Source: Halopiger goleimassiliensis (GTDB lineage: Archaea; Halobacteriota; Halobacteria; Halobacteriales; Natrialbaceae). From it: a stretch of DNA of 64,000 bases. Of this stretch, positions 27,081 to 34,791 are shown piece by piece. Numbering within the stretch: the stretch's first letter is position 1; each line of letters opens with the position of its first letter. The notes under the pieces are model-generated. The model did not search any database, was not told the DNA's origin, and saw only the letters and a program-made list of their open reading frames with translations. A program made the position numbers and the translations under genes. The stretch covers positions 2,555,360 to 2,619,359 of the forward strand of contig NZ_HG315690.1 of the NCBI RefSeq assembly GCF_000455345.1, read 5' to 3'.

Positions 27081-27155
27081 ACCGCTACTACAGGTCGCCC
27101 GGCAGCGACTCGAGGCTGGCCGACCGCTCGAGCGAGGACGATGTCGGCCGATCGA

Positions 27156-28658
27156 TCAAGCGAGGAAGACGTGTCGCGGCCGGTCGGCGAGGACGTCGCG
27201 GCCGTACTCGACGGTCTCGGAGAACTCGTCGCTGCGGAAGAAGGCCATCGCGTCCTCGCGGGAGTCCCAGCGGCTGGCGATGAACATGTCGTTCTCGTCC
27301 TCGCGGTTCGCGAGGAGGTCGGTCTTGCGGTGGCCGTCCATCTCCTCCAGGAGGCCGCCGACGTCGGCGAAGGTGCCGACGAAGTCCTCGCGGTGGTCGG
27401 GTTTGACGGTGTAGAACATGCCCATCGTCCCCCAGGAATCGTCGTCGTCATCGCCCGCCTGGCGGACGATTTCGGGCAGATCCGCGAGAAAGCCCGCGGC
27501 GGTGTCGGCGGCGCGGTCGGTCTCCCAGAGGCTGACGACCGCCGTCTCGGCGTCCTCGTCGTCGAACTCGGACTCGTACACTGCCGTCTTCACGTGGGTA
27601 TCGTAGTGGTCGAAGTTCGACCGGAGCCCCTCGACCTCCTCGAATAACTCGTCGGGGTCGGCCGCGGAATAGAGGACGACCGCATGGACGTCCTCGCCGT
27701 GTGGCTGGCCGGCGTAGACGCCTTGTTCCTCGAGTTCGCTGCGGACGTCCTCGCCGTCGGCGTCCCCGTGAGGGTGACCGGCCCCGCTCTCCTCGTCGCC
27801 GGTATCGCCGTGGGGGTGACCGCCGGAGGCGCTGTCGGCGCTCGCGTGGGGATGGCCGCCCGCGTCGTCCTCGGCCGGGACCGCCTCGCCTGCCATGTAG
27901 GCCTCGAGGTCGTGCGGTTCGAAGCGCCGGCCGACGTAGAACCGGCCGAATTCGGCGTACTTCGACGTCGAGGGGTCGAAGCGCATCTCCGCGAGCAGGT
28001 TCTTGATGTGGGCCGGATCGTCGGCGAACAGCGAGACGCTCCACTCGTAGTCGTCGAAGCCGATGCTGCCGGCCGTGATCTGGCTGACCTTCCCGCCGTA
28101 GCTGCGGCCGATGTCGCCGTGGGAGCTCATGTGCTCCGAGCGCTCCTCGAACGGCAGGTCGTACCAGTTGTACTCCGGATCGCGACGTTTCTCCATCGGG
28201 TAGAAGTTGACGTACTCGGCGTCGGGGATCTGCGGATAGAGCTTCTGCTCGAGATAGCGCGAGAGGCCGGTGCTCTCGACCTCCTCGTCCTCCTCGAAGT
28301 AGGCGTCGGTGACGTAGTCCGAGACCTCCGCGACCGAGACGTACGAATCCGTTCGCTCGGTGAACTCGGCGAACGCCGTCTGGTCGAATCGCCGGCCGAG
28401 TCGCTCGACGTCGGCCATCGTCGGCCGGACGTGCATGACCAGCAGGTCCGTCTCGTGGCCGAGCATGGCGAACAGCGCGGAGTCGCCGTCGTCGGCGTCG
28501 GCGACGTCCTCGCAGTCGGCGAGAAACGCACGTCCCTCCTCGAGCGCACGTTCCCGGACGCGCTCGGGCGCGTCGCGCCAGGCGTCCCAGTCGACGGTGC
28601 GGAAGTCGTGGAGGATGTACCAGCCTTCCTTCGTTCGTGGTGGTGTCCGTCGCTCCAT
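27156..28658 (-). CDS. pitA: PitA-like fusion of chlorite-dismutase/HemQ and ABM domains
   Basis: A 500-residue two-domain protein. Residues 1-265 are a chlorite-dismutase/coproheme-decarboxylase (HemQ) family domain (GWYILHDFRTVDWDAW, YPMEKRRDPEYNWYDLPFEER in parts, FDDYEWSVSLFADDPAHIKNL in parts). A His-rich linker (repeated GHPHG, about 266-330) follows. Residues about 340-500 are a ferredoxin-like ABM monooxygenase-type domain (MGMFYTVKPDHREDF, FIASRWDSREDAMAFF). It matches the haloarchaeal PitA architecture. The HemQ part probably makes heme from coproheme; the ABM part's role is unsure. Divergent from the padR-like gene. Confidence 0.9.
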   Translation of the reverse strand: MERRTPPRTKEGWYILHDFRTVDWDAWRDAPERVRERALEEGRAFLADCEDVADADDGDSALFAMLGHETDLLVMHVRPTMADVERLGRRFDQTAFAEFTERTDSYVSVAEVSDYVTDAYFEEDEEVESTGLSRYLEQKLYPQIPDAEYVNFYPMEKRRDPEYNWYDLPFEERSEHMSSHGDIGRSYGGKVSQITAGSIGFDDYEWSVSLFADDPAHIKNLLAEMRFDPSTSKYAEFGRFYVGRRFEPHDLEAYMAGEAVPAEDDAGGHPHASADSASGGHPHGDTGDEESGAGHPHGDADGEDVRSELEEQGVYAGQPHGEDVHAVVLYSAADPDELFEEVEGLRSNFDHYDTHVKTAVYESEFDDEDAETAVVSLWETDRAADTAAGFLADLPEIVRQAGDDDDDSWGTMGMFYTVKPDHREDFVGTFADVGGLLEEMDGHRKTDLLANREDENDMFIASRWDSREDAMAFFRSDEFSETVEYGRDVLADRPRHVFLA

Positions 28659-28766
28659 GACGACGGCTTGGGACCGGGTCGATAAGAAGGGTCTGCTTCA
28701 GTTTCGCGGCGTCGGAACGGCGATGACCGAAACCCTTTACGTTCGTCCGTTTAAATACGTGCGCAC

Positions 28767-29291
28767 ATGCGGAAAAGTGGGCCGCCGAAAGGACTGATCG
28801 CCTACCTCGTCCTCGAATTGCTCGAGGAGAAACCCAGGTACGGCTACGAGATCTTGAAGGAGATCAGGGACATCAGCGGCGGTCACTGGGAACCCTCCTA
28901 CGGCTCGGTCTACCCGATCCTCTACAAGTTCGAGGAGAAGGGCTGGGCCGAGCGCATCGAACGGGCGGACGAACCCGACCGGAAGTACTTCGAACTCACC
29001 GACGACGGCTACGAGGAACTGCTCGAGCGCCGCGAACAGAGCGCCGAGAAGGCCCGGGACTTCGCGGACGTCATCCTCGGTTTCTTCCACGTCTACGCCG
29101 CGTTCGCGACCGACGACCGCTTCGAGGTGCCCGAACGGGAAGACGAGTGGCGCTTCGACGAGGAGTTCAGCGCCTGGGTGGTCGAACAGGTCGTTCGCCA
29201 CCACGAACACTACTTCGACACCGACTTCGAGCGGATCCCGGACACCCCCGAGGAGTTCTACGACCGCCACGGGATCGATCCCGAGGAGTAA
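28767..29291 (+). CDS. PadR-family transcription regulator
   Basis: A 174-residue PadR protein. The winged helix at residues 1-85 reads KGLIAYLVLELLEEKPRYGYEI, ISGGHWEPSYGSVYPILYKFEEKGW, then a YFELTDDGYEEL wing. A helical C-terminal dimer domain follows. It is divergent from pitA with 108 bp between starts, so control of pitA and itself is likely. A TATA-like CTTTAC (28735-28740) lies about 28 bp before the ATG, consistent with a leaderless mRNA, and TTTAAATA (28750-28757) follows it. Confidence 0.9.
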   Translation: MRKSGPPKGLIAYLVLELLEEKPRYGYEILKEIRDISGGHWEPSYGSVYPILYKFEEKGWAERIERADEPDRKYFELTDDGYEELLERREQSAEKARDFADVILGFFHVYAAFATDDRFEVPEREDEWRFDEEFSAWVVEQVVRHHEHYFDTDFERIPDTPEEFYDRHGIDPEE

Positions 29292-29449
29292 GCGGCGTGG
29301 CGTCGCGGTACTCGAATAGATCCCTCGTTACCGCGTGAAACGTCTCCACCGAATAGCTCGTACGGGGCCCGGCATCGATACGACCGCCAGCCCTTGCGCC
29401 CGAAATTCAACCAGTAGTATTTTTTACATCGAGTTTTAACCATTCTGAT

Positions 29450-30778
29450 GTGAAAACTCCAAAATATCTGAATAGACGTAACATTCTCTCCGCCATCGGC
29501 TCTGGAATAGTCGCTTCCATCGCCGGCTGCAGCGGAGCCACCGACGAGCAACCCGGAGAGACGCCATCCGCAGCGGAGATAGGTGAACTCGAGTTCGACC
29601 ATCCCGATACCGTGTCGTACGACGAACCGTTCGACGTAACGGTCGACGGCCTACCGGCAGGTGACACGGTCGAGGTACGCCTCTCCGGCGAGGACGGGGA
29701 CGGGTCGTCGTTCGACGGCCGGGCAACGATCGAGACCGAGGACGGAACGGTGTCGCTCGCGGATGCGACGGTCGTCAGCGAGAGTGACGACCCGCTCGAC
29801 GGTGTCGTCCCAGCCTCGCTCGACGTCCCGCTACCGATAGCGTTGTTCCAGTTCGCGTCGCCGCTTACCAATCGAAGCTATTCGTGGCCGGACGAGCAGG
29901 AACTCGCCTACAGCATCGAGTACGACGGGGAGACGGTCGGATCGACGTCGCTCTCTCGGACGTTTCCCGATCTGTCGGCGTTCGTCGAACCCGAACACCC
30001 TGAGCTCGAGGGAGCGGTGTACGAGCCGACGAACGGCCGGACCGGTCCCGGCGTCGTGGTCTTGCACGGGAGTGGCGGGAGTCCCCTGCATCACCGGTCG
30101 GCCCTGCTCGCCTCGCGTGGGTATACCGCCTTCGCGTTGCACTACTTCGGCGGCGAGGGAGTCCCGGCGGACCTCAACGAGATTCCGATCGAGTACGTCC
30201 GGGACGCCGCGGAGTGGTTGCGCGAGTACGAGACCACGAGCAGCGACCGGATCGGTCTCTACGGCGCTTCGAAGGGCGGCGAACTCGCGTTGCTCGCTGG
30301 AAGCCAGTTCGACGTCTTCGACGCCGTCGTCTCGATCAACGGGAGCGGGCTCGTCTGGGAGGGACTGACCGAATCGTGGCAATTGACCGACGCCTCGTCG
30401 TGGTCCCACGGCGGTGAGCCGGTTCCGTACGTCGAGATAGATAGCTGGTACGTTGATCCCGATTCGCTCAGTGAAGAGACGATCGGCGAAGCGTCGATTC
30501 CCGTCGAGAAGATCGACGGTCGAGTGTTACTCGTGTCGGGCGGAGACGACACCCTCTGGCCCTCCGCAGATCTCCACGACGTTGCGGCCGACCGCCTCGA
30601 GGAACACGACCACCCGAACTTCGAGCACCTCGTCTACGAGGACGCGGGTCACTACATTTCCCCGCCCTACCGGCCGGCCGTCGGTCTGACAGAACGCGGC
30701 GGCACGCACGAGGGAGCAGTCGAGGCGAGCCACGATCACTGGCAGTCGGTGCTCGAGACGTTCTCGACGCTCTCGTGA
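29450..30778 (+). CDS. Secreted lipoprotein alpha/beta hydrolase, BAAT/acyl-CoA thioesterase-like
   Basis: A 442-residue exported enzyme. The N-terminus MKTPKYLNRRNILSAIGSG, then SIAGC, gives a Tat-type or Sec lipobox. An Ig-like domain (about 45-175, BAAT N-terminal type) precedes an alpha/beta hydrolase domain with VVLHGSGGSP, the nucleophile elbow YGASKGGELAL (Ser), SGGDDTLWPS (Asp) and DAGHYISPPY (His). This is the bile-acid-CoA/acyl-CoA thioesterase layout. Acting outside the cell on CoA esters is doubtful, so the substrate may be another ester. The GTG start at 29450 lies about 26 bp after TTTTTTAC, so it is leaderless. Confidence 0.82.
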   Translation: MKTPKYLNRRNILSAIGSGIVASIAGCSGATDEQPGETPSAAEIGELEFDHPDTVSYDEPFDVTVDGLPAGDTVEVRLSGEDGDGSSFDGRATIETEDGTVSLADATVVSESDDPLDGVVPASLDVPLPIALFQFASPLTNRSYSWPDEQELAYSIEYDGETVGSTSLSRTFPDLSAFVEPEHPELEGAVYEPTNGRTGPGVVVLHGSGGSPLHHRSALLASRGYTAFALHYFGGEGVPADLNEIPIEYVRDAAEWLREYETTSSDRIGLYGASKGGELALLAGSQFDVFDAVVSINGSGLVWEGLTESWQLTDASSWSHGGEPVPYVEIDSWYVDPDSLSEETIGEASIPVEKIDGRVLLVSGGDDTLWPSADLHDVAADRLEEHDHPNFEHLVYEDAGHYISPPYRPAVGLTERGGTHEGAVEASHDHWQSVLETFSTLS

Positions 30779-30821
30779 CGACGTGGCACGCTCGAGCCGA
30801 ACGGGGTCACTCCCGGAACCC

Positions 30822-32660
30822 TCACGTGAGGAGACCGGGCGCGAACAGCATTGCGAGGAAGCTAACCAGCATGGTCAGGCCGACGGTCGTCGTCACGGCC
30901 CGGACCATCCCGCGGGTCGCCTCGATCGGCAGCCTCGAGACGACCGCCTCGGTGCTGGTCCGCAGGATGTGACCGCCGTCCAGCGGGAACGCCGGGATGA
31001 GGTTGAAAAAGCCCAGCTGGATGTTGATCCAGCCGGTCCAGAACAGCAGGTTCGCGATCACGAACACCGTGCCGTCGCCCAGCGCGGCCAGCGAGCCCTG
31101 GACCTCGTAGAAGTTCTCGATCCCGCCGGTGAAGCCAGCGAAGTTAAAGGGGAGCATGCCGACGACGCCGGCGATGGGCAACAGCAGGACCAGCCCCATC
31201 TTGCCGAGGAACGAGTCCGTGATCGGGCCGTAGCTCCCGTCGCCGTCGCCGCCCAGCATCACGAGGTACTCCTCGGCCGGGTAGAGCTGGATGCCGATCG
31301 TCGAGAAGGCGACGCCGGAGGTCCCCGACGTCGGCTCGACGCCGAGGTACGCGGTGTCGGTCAACTGTGGGTGCTCGCCTAGCGTGACGGTCGCCTCGGT
31401 CCGTTCGCCGTCGACGTAGGCGGTGACGGTGACCTCCGCGCCCGGTTCGTAGCCGTCGAGCTGAGAGGTGAGGTCGCCGTACGTGTACGTCCGCTCGCCG
31501 TCGAAGGCCGTGACCACGGCCGTCTCGCCGCCCGCACCGAGGGCGTCGGCGAGCGGGCCGCCCTCGATGACGCCCGCCGCGGCACCGATGGGAACGTCAC
31601 GCTCGAGGGGATCACCGCCGCCGGACGGCCGGATCGTCAGCGTCACGACCTCGTCCTCGCCGACGGCCTCGTAGAACTCCGCTTCGGTGATCACCTCCTG
31701 GCCGTCGACTGCGAGGATGCGATCACCGATCTCGAGGCCGGTCGGCCCGTCGTCGACCGCCGAGGTGACCAGCAGCGATCGCTCGAGGGTTTCCGTCCGC
31801 TCGCCGTTCAGTTCGATCTCGATCGCGTTGCCCTCGACGGCGGCGAGTCGGTCGCCGAGGTCGTCGTTGTCCTCGACCGGCACCCCTTCGACGGCCGTGA
31901 TGCGGTCGTTGGGCTGTACGCCGGCCGCCTCGGCGGGAGAGCCCGGTGCTACCCCGCCGATCGCAGCGCCGGGGGCGACCGAGATCGCCCCGGCGATCGG
32001 CCCGAACAGCAGGACGAAGACGAGCAGCGTGATCGCGAAGTTGTTCATCACGCCCGCGGCGAACATCCGCGTCTGGCTGCCTCTCGAGGCCGCCTGGCTG
32101 CTCTCCTGATCGGGTTCGACGAACGCCCCCATGGGGATGATCGCGAGCATCGCGACGCCCATCGAGTCGATGTCGATGTCCTCGACGCGACACAGCAGGC
32201 CGTGTCCGCCCTCGTGGACGACCAGCCCGACGAGCAAGCCGAAGACGATGCCGGGGGCCGCCGACAGCGGCAGGAAGTCGTTGACGCCGGGGATGACGAG
32301 GACGTTCCGCGGCTGCTGGACGTCGGTCGCCGGCTCCGGCGACGTCACTGCGGTGACCGCCGCGAGCACCAGAAAGCCGAACATCGCGACCATCACGACC
32401 AGCGAGATGCCGATGCCGACGTTCGCCCACGCGCGCCAGAAGCGTCTGGGCGAGGACAGCCAGTCGAGGAAGGCTCGCCCCCGCTTCGTGTGGAACGTGA
32501 GGATCGGCCCCTGCGTGCTGACGTAACTCGGGAGGACGCCCGCGTTCCGGAGGGCGACGACGCCGAGCCAGTACAGCGCCAGGCCGATCACCACCCACGT
32601 GAGGAGTTCTGAACCGAAGAGTTCGGGGACTGTAATGAGGGCGGGAACTCCGGGCTCCAT
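30822..32660 (-). CDS. Site-2 protease family M50 metalloprotease with tandem PDZ domains
   Basis: A 612-residue intramembrane zinc protease. Transmembrane helices flank HEGGH (residues about 169-173), and the second metal motif NLIPAFPLDGG is near residue 555. Two PDZ-like domains lie between them, the first with GSPAEAAGVQPNDRI. The N-terminal domain and six or more helices match the large archaeal S2P form. It cleaves membrane-anchored regulators within the bilayer; the substrate is unknown. No partner gene is adjacent. Confidence 0.92.
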   Translation of the reverse strand: MEPGVPALITVPELFGSELLTWVVIGLALYWLGVVALRNAGVLPSYVSTQGPILTFHTKRGRAFLDWLSSPRRFWRAWANVGIGISLVVMVAMFGFLVLAAVTAVTSPEPATDVQQPRNVLVIPGVNDFLPLSAAPGIVFGLLVGLVVHEGGHGLLCRVEDIDIDSMGVAMLAIIPMGAFVEPDQESSQAASRGSQTRMFAAGVMNNFAITLLVFVLLFGPIAGAISVAPGAAIGGVAPGSPAEAAGVQPNDRITAVEGVPVEDNDDLGDRLAAVEGNAIEIELNGERTETLERSLLVTSAVDDGPTGLEIGDRILAVDGQEVITEAEFYEAVGEDEVVTLTIRPSGGGDPLERDVPIGAAAGVIEGGPLADALGAGGETAVVTAFDGERTYTYGDLTSQLDGYEPGAEVTVTAYVDGERTEATVTLGEHPQLTDTAYLGVEPTSGTSGVAFSTIGIQLYPAEEYLVMLGGDGDGSYGPITDSFLGKMGLVLLLPIAGVVGMLPFNFAGFTGGIENFYEVQGSLAALGDGTVFVIANLLFWTGWINIQLGFFNLIPAFPLDGGHILRTSTEAVVSRLPIEATRGMVRAVTTTVGLTMLVSFLAMLFAPGLLT

Positions 32661-32774
32661 CTACCGATACTCACGGGGGGCGCTCTCAAATGGCTTTTGT
32701 CTGGGCGCGTCTCCCCCCTCGTCACTTCCTCGAGAGGGGCGACTGGGCGCGCCGCCGCCCTCGAAATCGATCGG

Positions 32775-32999
32775 TCACCGGTCCTCGTCGACGATCGTCG
32801 CCCCCTCGAGTCCAGGGCCGATTTCGACGCGATAGCCGGCGTACTCGAAGCGAACGGTGACGGCGGGGTTCGACTCGAGGACGGCGATCACCGCGTCAGG
32901 ATCGACGGCCTCGTACAGCGGCGGCAAGGACGACCGATCGCAGCCCTCACGGGCCGCGATACGATCGAGTACCGTGACGAGTGCCGGATGCATGGTCAC
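32775..32999 (-). CDS. HalOD1 output-domain protein
   Basis: A 74-residue protein consisting of one HalOD1 domain (MTMHPALVTVLDRIAAREG, LPPLYEAVDPDAVIAVLES, FEYAGYRVEIGPGLEG). HalOD1 is a haloarchaeal output domain often fused to response-regulator or sensor domains, but here it stands alone. The LYEAVDPDA phrase recurs in the second free-standing HalOD1 gene at 42878. Its start overlaps the end of the upstream zinc-ribbon gene by 53 bases. Confidence 0.75.
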   Translation of the reverse strand: MTMHPALVTVLDRIAAREGCDRSSLPPLYEAVDPDAVIAVLESNPAVTVRFEYAGYRVEIGPGLEGATIVDEDR

Positions 33000-33126
33000 C
33001 GTCGGGGTGTTCGATCAGCGAGAGTTCGAACGCCGTCTCGCAGTCGGGACACCTCGGCGGGTCGGTCGTCGATGCGATGCGTATCGCCGTGCCACAGTCG
33101 CAGTGGATGGTGATGCTCGAGACCAT
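32947..33126 (-). CDS. Small zinc-ribbon protein upstream of HalOD1 gene
   Basis: A 59-codon frame on the minus strand starts MVSSITIHCDCGTAIRIAS and has CDCG and CPDC, two Cys pairs at about 9-11 and 26-29 that would bind one zinc. The last ~18 residues (ASGTRHGTRSYRGP) look unselected. It overlaps the downstream HalOD1 start by 53 bases in another frame, suggesting co-transcription. Too short for a confident function. Confidence 0.6.
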   Translation of the reverse strand: MVSSITIHCDCGTAIRIASTTDPPRCPDCETAFELSLIEHPDGDHASGTRHGTRSYRGP

Positions 33127-33241
33127 GTCTGGTGTCGTACCGTGGTCCCGGCGTAGCAGAACGCAACCCAGCGAGCGAGTCGACGACAGTCGCGACTGGG
33201 TCGACGGAACGTCGGCAGGTCTTTATTTCGCCAACGCCAAT

Positions 33242-33356
33242 GGTGGATTGCTCCCGCTACGCGGGGGCAGCGTACGAGCCGGAGTGCATGGTTGGATGCT
33301 GGGCACTCCGGCTCCATGCGCACTTTCGTGCGCGTCTGTTCGATACGCAATCTACC
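33242..33356 (+). ncRNA. Candidate structured small RNA, four-helix junction
   Basis: A closing stem of 10 pairs with one G-U (GGTGGATTGC 33242-33251 with GCAATCTACC 33347-33356) encloses three hairpins. They are TCCCGC/GCGGGG around 33252-33266, a perfect 12-bp stem GAGCCGGAGTGC/GCACTCCGGCTC (33276-33287 and 33303-33314), and GCGCAC-TTTC-GTGCGC (33318-33333). A TATA-like CTTTATTT (33221-33228) lies just upstream, so transcription rightward is assumed. It is not a tRNA or 5S rRNA. The identity is unknown. Confidence 0.5.
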
Positions 33357-34097
33357 GTAAAGAACGTTAGGATGTTGATCAGTTTCGGCTCCGTGTTACG
33401 TTGGGCGGCGACCTCGAGCGATGATTTGCTCCGTTTGTAGGGGACACCACGGTGCCCCTAAGGGGGCAGGGCAATTGCGCGGCGCGCAGAGCGCGCGCCG
33501 CGCTAGCGCAAAGACGAGCCGGCCGATACTGGACGGATGAGTAGGCCCTGCGGCAGCCCTGGGGGTGGGCGGGACCTCGATAACCCATGTTGACGAGTCC
33601 GCTTAGGAGGGAAATCACAGCCTCGAGAAGCGAGTCTCGACGCGACCGCCAGGGGTTGCGCGCCGCGAACAGTGGGTTCCCGACTATGAACACGAACACC
33701 GTTTCGCTGTGTTCACCTATCCGGAACCGACATCGGGCAGCAACCGCCAGTGGAACGTTCCATACCTGAATTCACGAACCGGTATCGACTACTGGCCAGT
33801 GCGAAACCGAACCACGCCCGTCAGATCAGCCCGTGTTCACGACAGGCGGATACGGAATACTCGAGTGCCGCTGCGAGACGCTGCCCAAGACTCGCGTTCG
33901 CACCACGATCGTCGGCGCAGCCCAAATGGGCGGGCAAAACCGAGGCTCGAGGACGTCAGCACTCGCACGGTGGACGACACTCCGGCCGGGCGCTGCGAGG
34001 GCCGCAGGACCTCGAGGCGTGCGGCGAGGCCGGGACGCGCGAGTCCGCGCACTCCGTGCGGGCTCGAGCGACCCGGGGAAGGGCAGGCCGCGGTCCT

Positions 34098-34222
34098 GGT
34101 GGACTGAAAGGGCGAGCCGCTGTCGCGTTTATGTAGTCGCTTCAGCGACCCCTATCCGCGCTTGCGCGGATATGTCGCTGAGCGACCGCGACAGCGGCGA
34201 GGGCTTTCGAGATGGTCCCACC
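34098..34222 (+). ncRNA. Candidate structured RNA or palindromic element
   Basis: Nested long-range pairing: GGTGG (34098-34102) with CCACC (34218-34222), GAAAG (34106-34110) with CTTTC (34204-34208), and a perfect 11-bp stem CCGCTGTCGCG (34117-34127) with CGCGACAGCGG (34187-34197). Inside are three further hairpins: GTCGCTTCAGCGAC, TATCCGCGCTTGCGCGGATA and GTCGCTGAGCGAC. Strand is undetermined, because a perfect palindrome reads either way. No TATA box is obvious. It could be a structured RNA or a non-coding mobile remnant. Confidence 0.45.
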
Positions 34223-34275
34223 TGCAATACTTAGTCCAACCAGTCACTCCGTTCTCGATGTGTTCGCCAGTAAAA

Positions 34276-34298
34276 GCGGGCCGGGCGCGATTTGAACC
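34276..34298 (-). repeat. Partial copy of the tRNA-Lys 3' end (distal), att-like
   Basis: The 20-bp GGGCCGGGCGCGATTTGAAC (34278-34297) is identical to the T-arm/acceptor 3' half of the tRNA-Lys at 34643-34716. The remainder of the tRNA is absent. A shorter inverted copy TTCAAATCGC follows near 34357. Such 3'-end duplications typically mark the far attachment site left by an integrase that used the tRNA. Confidence 0.6.
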
Positions 34299-34406
34299 AC
34301 GCCGAGACGTTCCGGGTCACTCGCTTCGCTCGTTTCCCGGGCTGCGACTCGTCTACTTCAAATCGCTGTAGCCGCTTTGCTCCTCGCGTCATTGCTCGGA
34401 GCAAAA

Positions 34407-34430
34407 GCGGGCCGGGCGCGATTTGAACAC
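34407..34430 (-). repeat. Partial copy of the tRNA-Lys 3' end (proximal), att-like
   Basis: The 22-base phrase spanning 34409-34430 (GGGCCGGGCGCGATTTGAAC, then AC) is identical to the 3' half of tRNA-Lys. It is preceded by AAAAGC as in the distal copy, and GTTCAAATCG lies inverted near 34497. The spacing to the distal copy is 131 bp. Parts of the intervening sequence (ACGTTCCGGG, GCTTCGCTCG, GGCTGCGAC) are also shared, so the unit looks tandemly duplicated. Confidence 0.6.
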
Positions 34431-34532
34431 ACGGTCGGACGTTCCGGGCGTGCGGCCTCGCTTCGCTCGGCCGGTCCGGGGCTGCGACCTCCCTGCGTTC
34501 AAATCGTGCCTGCCGGTTCACTCACCGATTCG

Positions 34533-34635
34533 CCGTCGCGTGGCGCTCACTCCGTTCACGCCACGCTCCGCTCATCGGTTCGTTGTCTTCGAAAATCGAA
34601 GATTTTCGCGATGACGAAAGAGCGAAGCTCTTTCG
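34533..34635 (-). terminator. Three consecutive hairpins downstream of tRNA-Lys
   Basis: Reading with the tRNA (leftward), it meets CGAAAGAGC-GAA-GCTCTTTCG (34615-34635), CGAAAATC-GAA-GATTTTCG (34590-34608) and GCGTGGCG with CGCCACGC (about 34538-34566). The first two stems are perfect, 9 and 8 pairs with identical GAA loops. They probably serve in tRNA 3' processing or termination, though termination by hairpin is not established in archaea. Confidence 0.45.
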
Positions 34636-34642
34636 ATCCACA

Positions 34643-34716
<74 letters not shown>

Positions 34717-34791
34717 TCGAGTGGACGTATCGGGGAGCGGTGATTAAACGCTTTTGTTCCGCGACGACGCCGGCCCGCGGACGTCGACGAC

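Larger units (their letters stand above)
33127..34642. other. 1.5-kb non-coding, highly structured region
   Basis: No frame in this stretch has haloarchaeal protein composition or a recognisable domain. It instead holds dense inverted repeats: a four-way structure at 33242-33356; AGGGGACACCACGGTGCCCCT (near 33439-33459); a long GC hairpin at 33475-33512; a nested structure at 34098-34222; two partial tRNA-Lys ends; and three hairpins at 34530-34635. The region ends at tRNA-Lys. Its origin is likely a mix of small-RNA loci and remnants of elements integrated at the tRNA. Confidence 0.6.

Noticed and set aside
33400-34100. RNase P RNA or SRP RNA in the structured region
   Set aside because: I looked for the RNase P GAGGAAAGTCC-type core and the SRP helix 8 GGAA...AGC-type motif on both strands and did not find them. 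The region is left as unidentified.
33750-34136. Open frames of 120-140 codons in the non-coding region
   Set aside because: The translations are rich in Arg, Ser and Gly with little acidic character, unlike real haloarchaeal proteins, and several frames overlap at once.
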